Below, piece after piece: positions 62,450 to 64,000 of a DNA stretch of 64,000 bases; position 1 is the first letter of the stretch; each line of letters starts with the position of its first letter. A program made the translations under genes and the position numbers. The stretch is from JADJLQ01 sp038251405 (GTDB lineage: Bacteria > Bacteroidota > Bacteroidia > Chitinophagales > Saprospiraceae): positions 1-64,000 of the forward strand of contig JBBSBH010000004.1 in the NCBI GenBank assembly GCA_038251405.1, written 5' to 3'. The notes beneath the pieces are model-generated. The model searched no databases. It saw nothing but the letters and a program-made list of their open reading frames with translations, and was not told the DNA's origin.

Positions 62450-63589
62450 CTATAACAAATCTATCAGTTTTCTTAAGTCATCTGCTGTATTGTATATATT
62501 GGGAGATACTCTTATTACCTGGCTTCGATAAGAAACATATACTTTATTACTTAATATTTTTTCTTTCAATGAAGCTGTGATTTCATAAGGTGGATGTAAA
62601 CCAAAAATATGATTGGCCCTGTAATTTGACTCTTCTATCCAGATATTTTTTTCTATTAAGGCGGGAAGCATTTCATCCACAATGGATCGACAATATTCCT
62701 GTACATTATCTACACCCCATTCTAATAATTGCCGCATCGATTCTTTCAACATTGGCGCATGCACAAACTGTGATTGCTCCCCCATACTGTATTTTGCAGC
62801 CAGGGGTTTATCAAGTGATTGATAATTAGTGAGCGTCTCAAAATTTTCACTTCCCAATTTGTTGATCCAATTTTCTTCAATCGGCTCGCCATGATCATAT
62901 GCATCGCCGTAATAAGCCATTCCGATGGAATAAGGTCCTAGTAACCATTTGTATCCTGCAGCTACCAGTACATCTACCTGCATTGCTTCCTGGTCAAAAG
63001 GGTATGCACCTATCCCTTGAGTGCCATCTACAATAATTTTTGCACCTATCTCCTTTGATCTTTCCGAAATTGCTTTGATTTCGAATCGGGTCCCATCAGC
63101 CCAGTGTATATTCTCCAGCGCGACTACTTTTGTTTTCGGGGTAATTGCTTTTAGAATAGCATCATTCCATTTTGCACCCCTATTAGTAAAATCGACAGGA
63201 GCATTTACCATTATTAGCTCTAATTCAAATTGATCTGCCAATTTTTTCCAAATAAAGTAATTACTAGGGAATATCTTGTCTATCAAAACAATACGATCAC
63301 CTTTTTCAAATCGAATATTTCTAGCAGCATTAGAAATTGCATAGGATACAGAAGGCACTATGGCGATTCTATTATGATCTGCTACATTAATCATTTTTGC
63401 GAATAAATGCTTCAGCTCATTTGCTTCAGTAAAAAAATCAGCTGTTGTGATGTTCCATGGTTTAGATTTACTTTGAATTGCTTTGATGCCAGCTTTTACT
63501 GCCGATTTCAACAAAGGCGACATATAGGACCCATTGAGATAAGTAATATCCGGATCGATAGAGAACTTTTCCTTTTGACAAGTAAGCAT
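62450..63589 (-). CDS. PLP-dependent class V aminotransferase
   Basis: The protein has 379 residues from the ATG at 63589. Fold type I: YLNGSYMSPL at the N-terminus, VDGTQGIGAYPFD (PLP-binding Asp, about 184) and the Schiff-base Lys in AAGYKWLLGPYSIGMAYYG. It resembles kynureninase/cysteine desulfurase-like enzymes of unknown substrate. A TTG at 63613 would add eight residues and overlap the GNAT gene by 19 nt, but it is the end of a TAnnTTTG element (63611-63618), so the ATG is preferred. Confidence 0.87.
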   Translation of the reverse strand: MLTCQKEKFSIDPDITYLNGSYMSPLLKSAVKAGIKAIQSKSKPWNITTADFFTEANELKHLFAKMINVADHNRIAIVPSVSYAISNAARNIRFEKGDRIVLIDKIFPSNYFIWKKLADQFELELIMVNAPVDFTNRGAKWNDAILKAITPKTKVVALENIHWADGTRFEIKAISERSKEIGAKIIVDGTQGIGAYPFDQEAMQVDVLVAAGYKWLLGPYSIGMAYYGDAYDHGEPIEENWINKLGSENFETLTNYQSLDKPLAAKYSMGEQSQFVHAPMLKESMRQLLEWGVDNVQEYCRSIVDEMLPALIEKNIWIEESNYRANHIFGLHPPYEITASLKEKILSNKVYVSYRSQVIRVSPNIYNTADDLRKLIDLL

Positions 63590-63594
63590 ATGAA

Positions 63595-64000
63595 TTAACT
63601 CTGATTGGTCCAAAAATAAAAATTAGATCCAGCTTCCAGATTAAATCCGACAGAAGGATATAAGTGATTACCGGCATCATTTGTTTTTTCAGTTTCTAAC
63701 AGAATGCCTGCACATTTTTTTTCTATCGCCAGGTCTTGGGCATGACTCAATAGCAATTTACCGATGGATTGATTTCTAAAAACAGGATCAACAAATAAAT
63801 CATTTAATAAAAAGACAGGTTTCATCCTCACCGAAGAAAAGAGTGAGTAAAGTGTCACGAAGCCACATAATCTTTCATTTGATTTAGCCCCAATGAAAAT
63901 GGCTTCCTTTCTCTCCATTCTTTTCCTTAAAAAATGTTCAGCTCCTATTTGATCAGAATCCTTTCGATAAAATTGGCGATAGGCATCAAAAAGTGGCACC
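63595..64000 (-). CDS. GNAT N-acetyltransferase, cut by the right edge
   Basis: At least 135 residues, open at the right edge of the window. GNAT core: FIGAKSNERLCGFVTLYSLFSS, LNDLFVDPVFRNQSIGKLLLSHAQDLA (the acetyl-CoA loop R/Q-x-x-G-x-G/S is RNQSIG) and a final GFNLEAGSNFYFW strand. The usual first beta strand before PLFDAY is missing, so the true start lies beyond the window; the GTG at 63999 is not credible. It transfers acetyl from acetyl-CoA to an amine; substrate unknown. Confidence 0.85.
   Translation of the reverse strand, partial: VPLFDAYRQFYRKDSDQIGAEHFLRKRMERKEAIFIGAKSNERLCGFVTLYSLFSSVRMKPVFLLNDLFVDPVFRNQSIGKLLLSHAQDLAIEKKCAGILLETEKTNDAGNHLYPSVGFNLEAGSNFYFWTNQS
63611..63618 (-). 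promoter_or_regulatory. Promoter of the aminotransferase gene
   Basis: Minus-strand TATTTTTG, exact TAnnTTTG, inside the last codons of the GNAT gene, 21 nt before the ATG at 63589. Confidence 0.5.

Overview
The window reads as a chromosome segment from a member of the Bacteroidota, most likely of the Saprospiria type (inference from gene content). Direct signs are: AT-rich DNA; the Bacteroidota promoter element TAnnTTTG in front of many genes with almost no Shine-Dalgarno sequences; cargo and parts of the type IX secretion/gliding system (a 1524-residue SprB-repeat protein with a type B sorting domain, a type A sorting domain on a DUF4331 protein, GldH, a PorE-like OmpA protein); and Bacteroidota-typical small families (DUF4783, DUF5618, TIGR02757, GYDIA-like GHMP kinase). 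I see no rRNA, tRNA, CRISPR array, insertion sequence or prophage. Both edges cut through genes.

Layout. 0-6 kb: giant surface adhesin and a thioredoxin-SPOR fusion. 6-7 kb: fabH. 7-16 kb, all minus strand: two DUF4331 proteins, a TPR lipoprotein, a TonB-dependent receptor, an ECF sigma factor and an RskA-like anti-sigma factor, an accessory block that looks like one self-regulated surface system of unknown function. 16-22 kb: a small secreted protein, then a more AT-rich glycan block (DPM1-like glycosyltransferase, two methyltransferases, GT-C-like membrane protein, sugar epimerase/dehydratase). 22-25 kb: folC and exbB-exbD-tonB. 25-31 kb: rimP-nusA-infB behind a leader with a strong hairpin, then a TIGR02757 protein. 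31-40 kb: gpmI, grpE-dnaJ-gldH, a TlpA-like thioredoxin, a flippase-like membrane protein, rfbA, rlmD. 40-44 kb: PorE-like protein with a TPR partner and a radical SAM/SPASM protein. 44-51 kb: pth, DUF5618, DedA, POT and OPT peptide transporters, GHMP kinase. 51-57 kb: an OmpA/SPOR-like protein, a dehydrogenase E2, cinA, birA. 57-64 kb: rsfS, ftsH, arfB, a zinc metalloprotease, a DCC-family protein, a class V aminotransferase and a cut GNAT gene.

The two things most worth a second look are (i) the DUF4331/TPR/TonB-receptor/sigma/anti-sigma block, and (ii) a recurrent promoter layout in which an exact TAnnTTTG element lies only 4-14 nt before the start codon of 15 genes, so that the mRNAs should be leaderless or nearly so. 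This layout also corrects several gene starts: upstream TTG codons that would lengthen the proteins lie inside the promoter element itself. The gene order is compact: most converging gene pairs are separated by 0-7 nt or overlap, and only a few hairpin terminators are visible.
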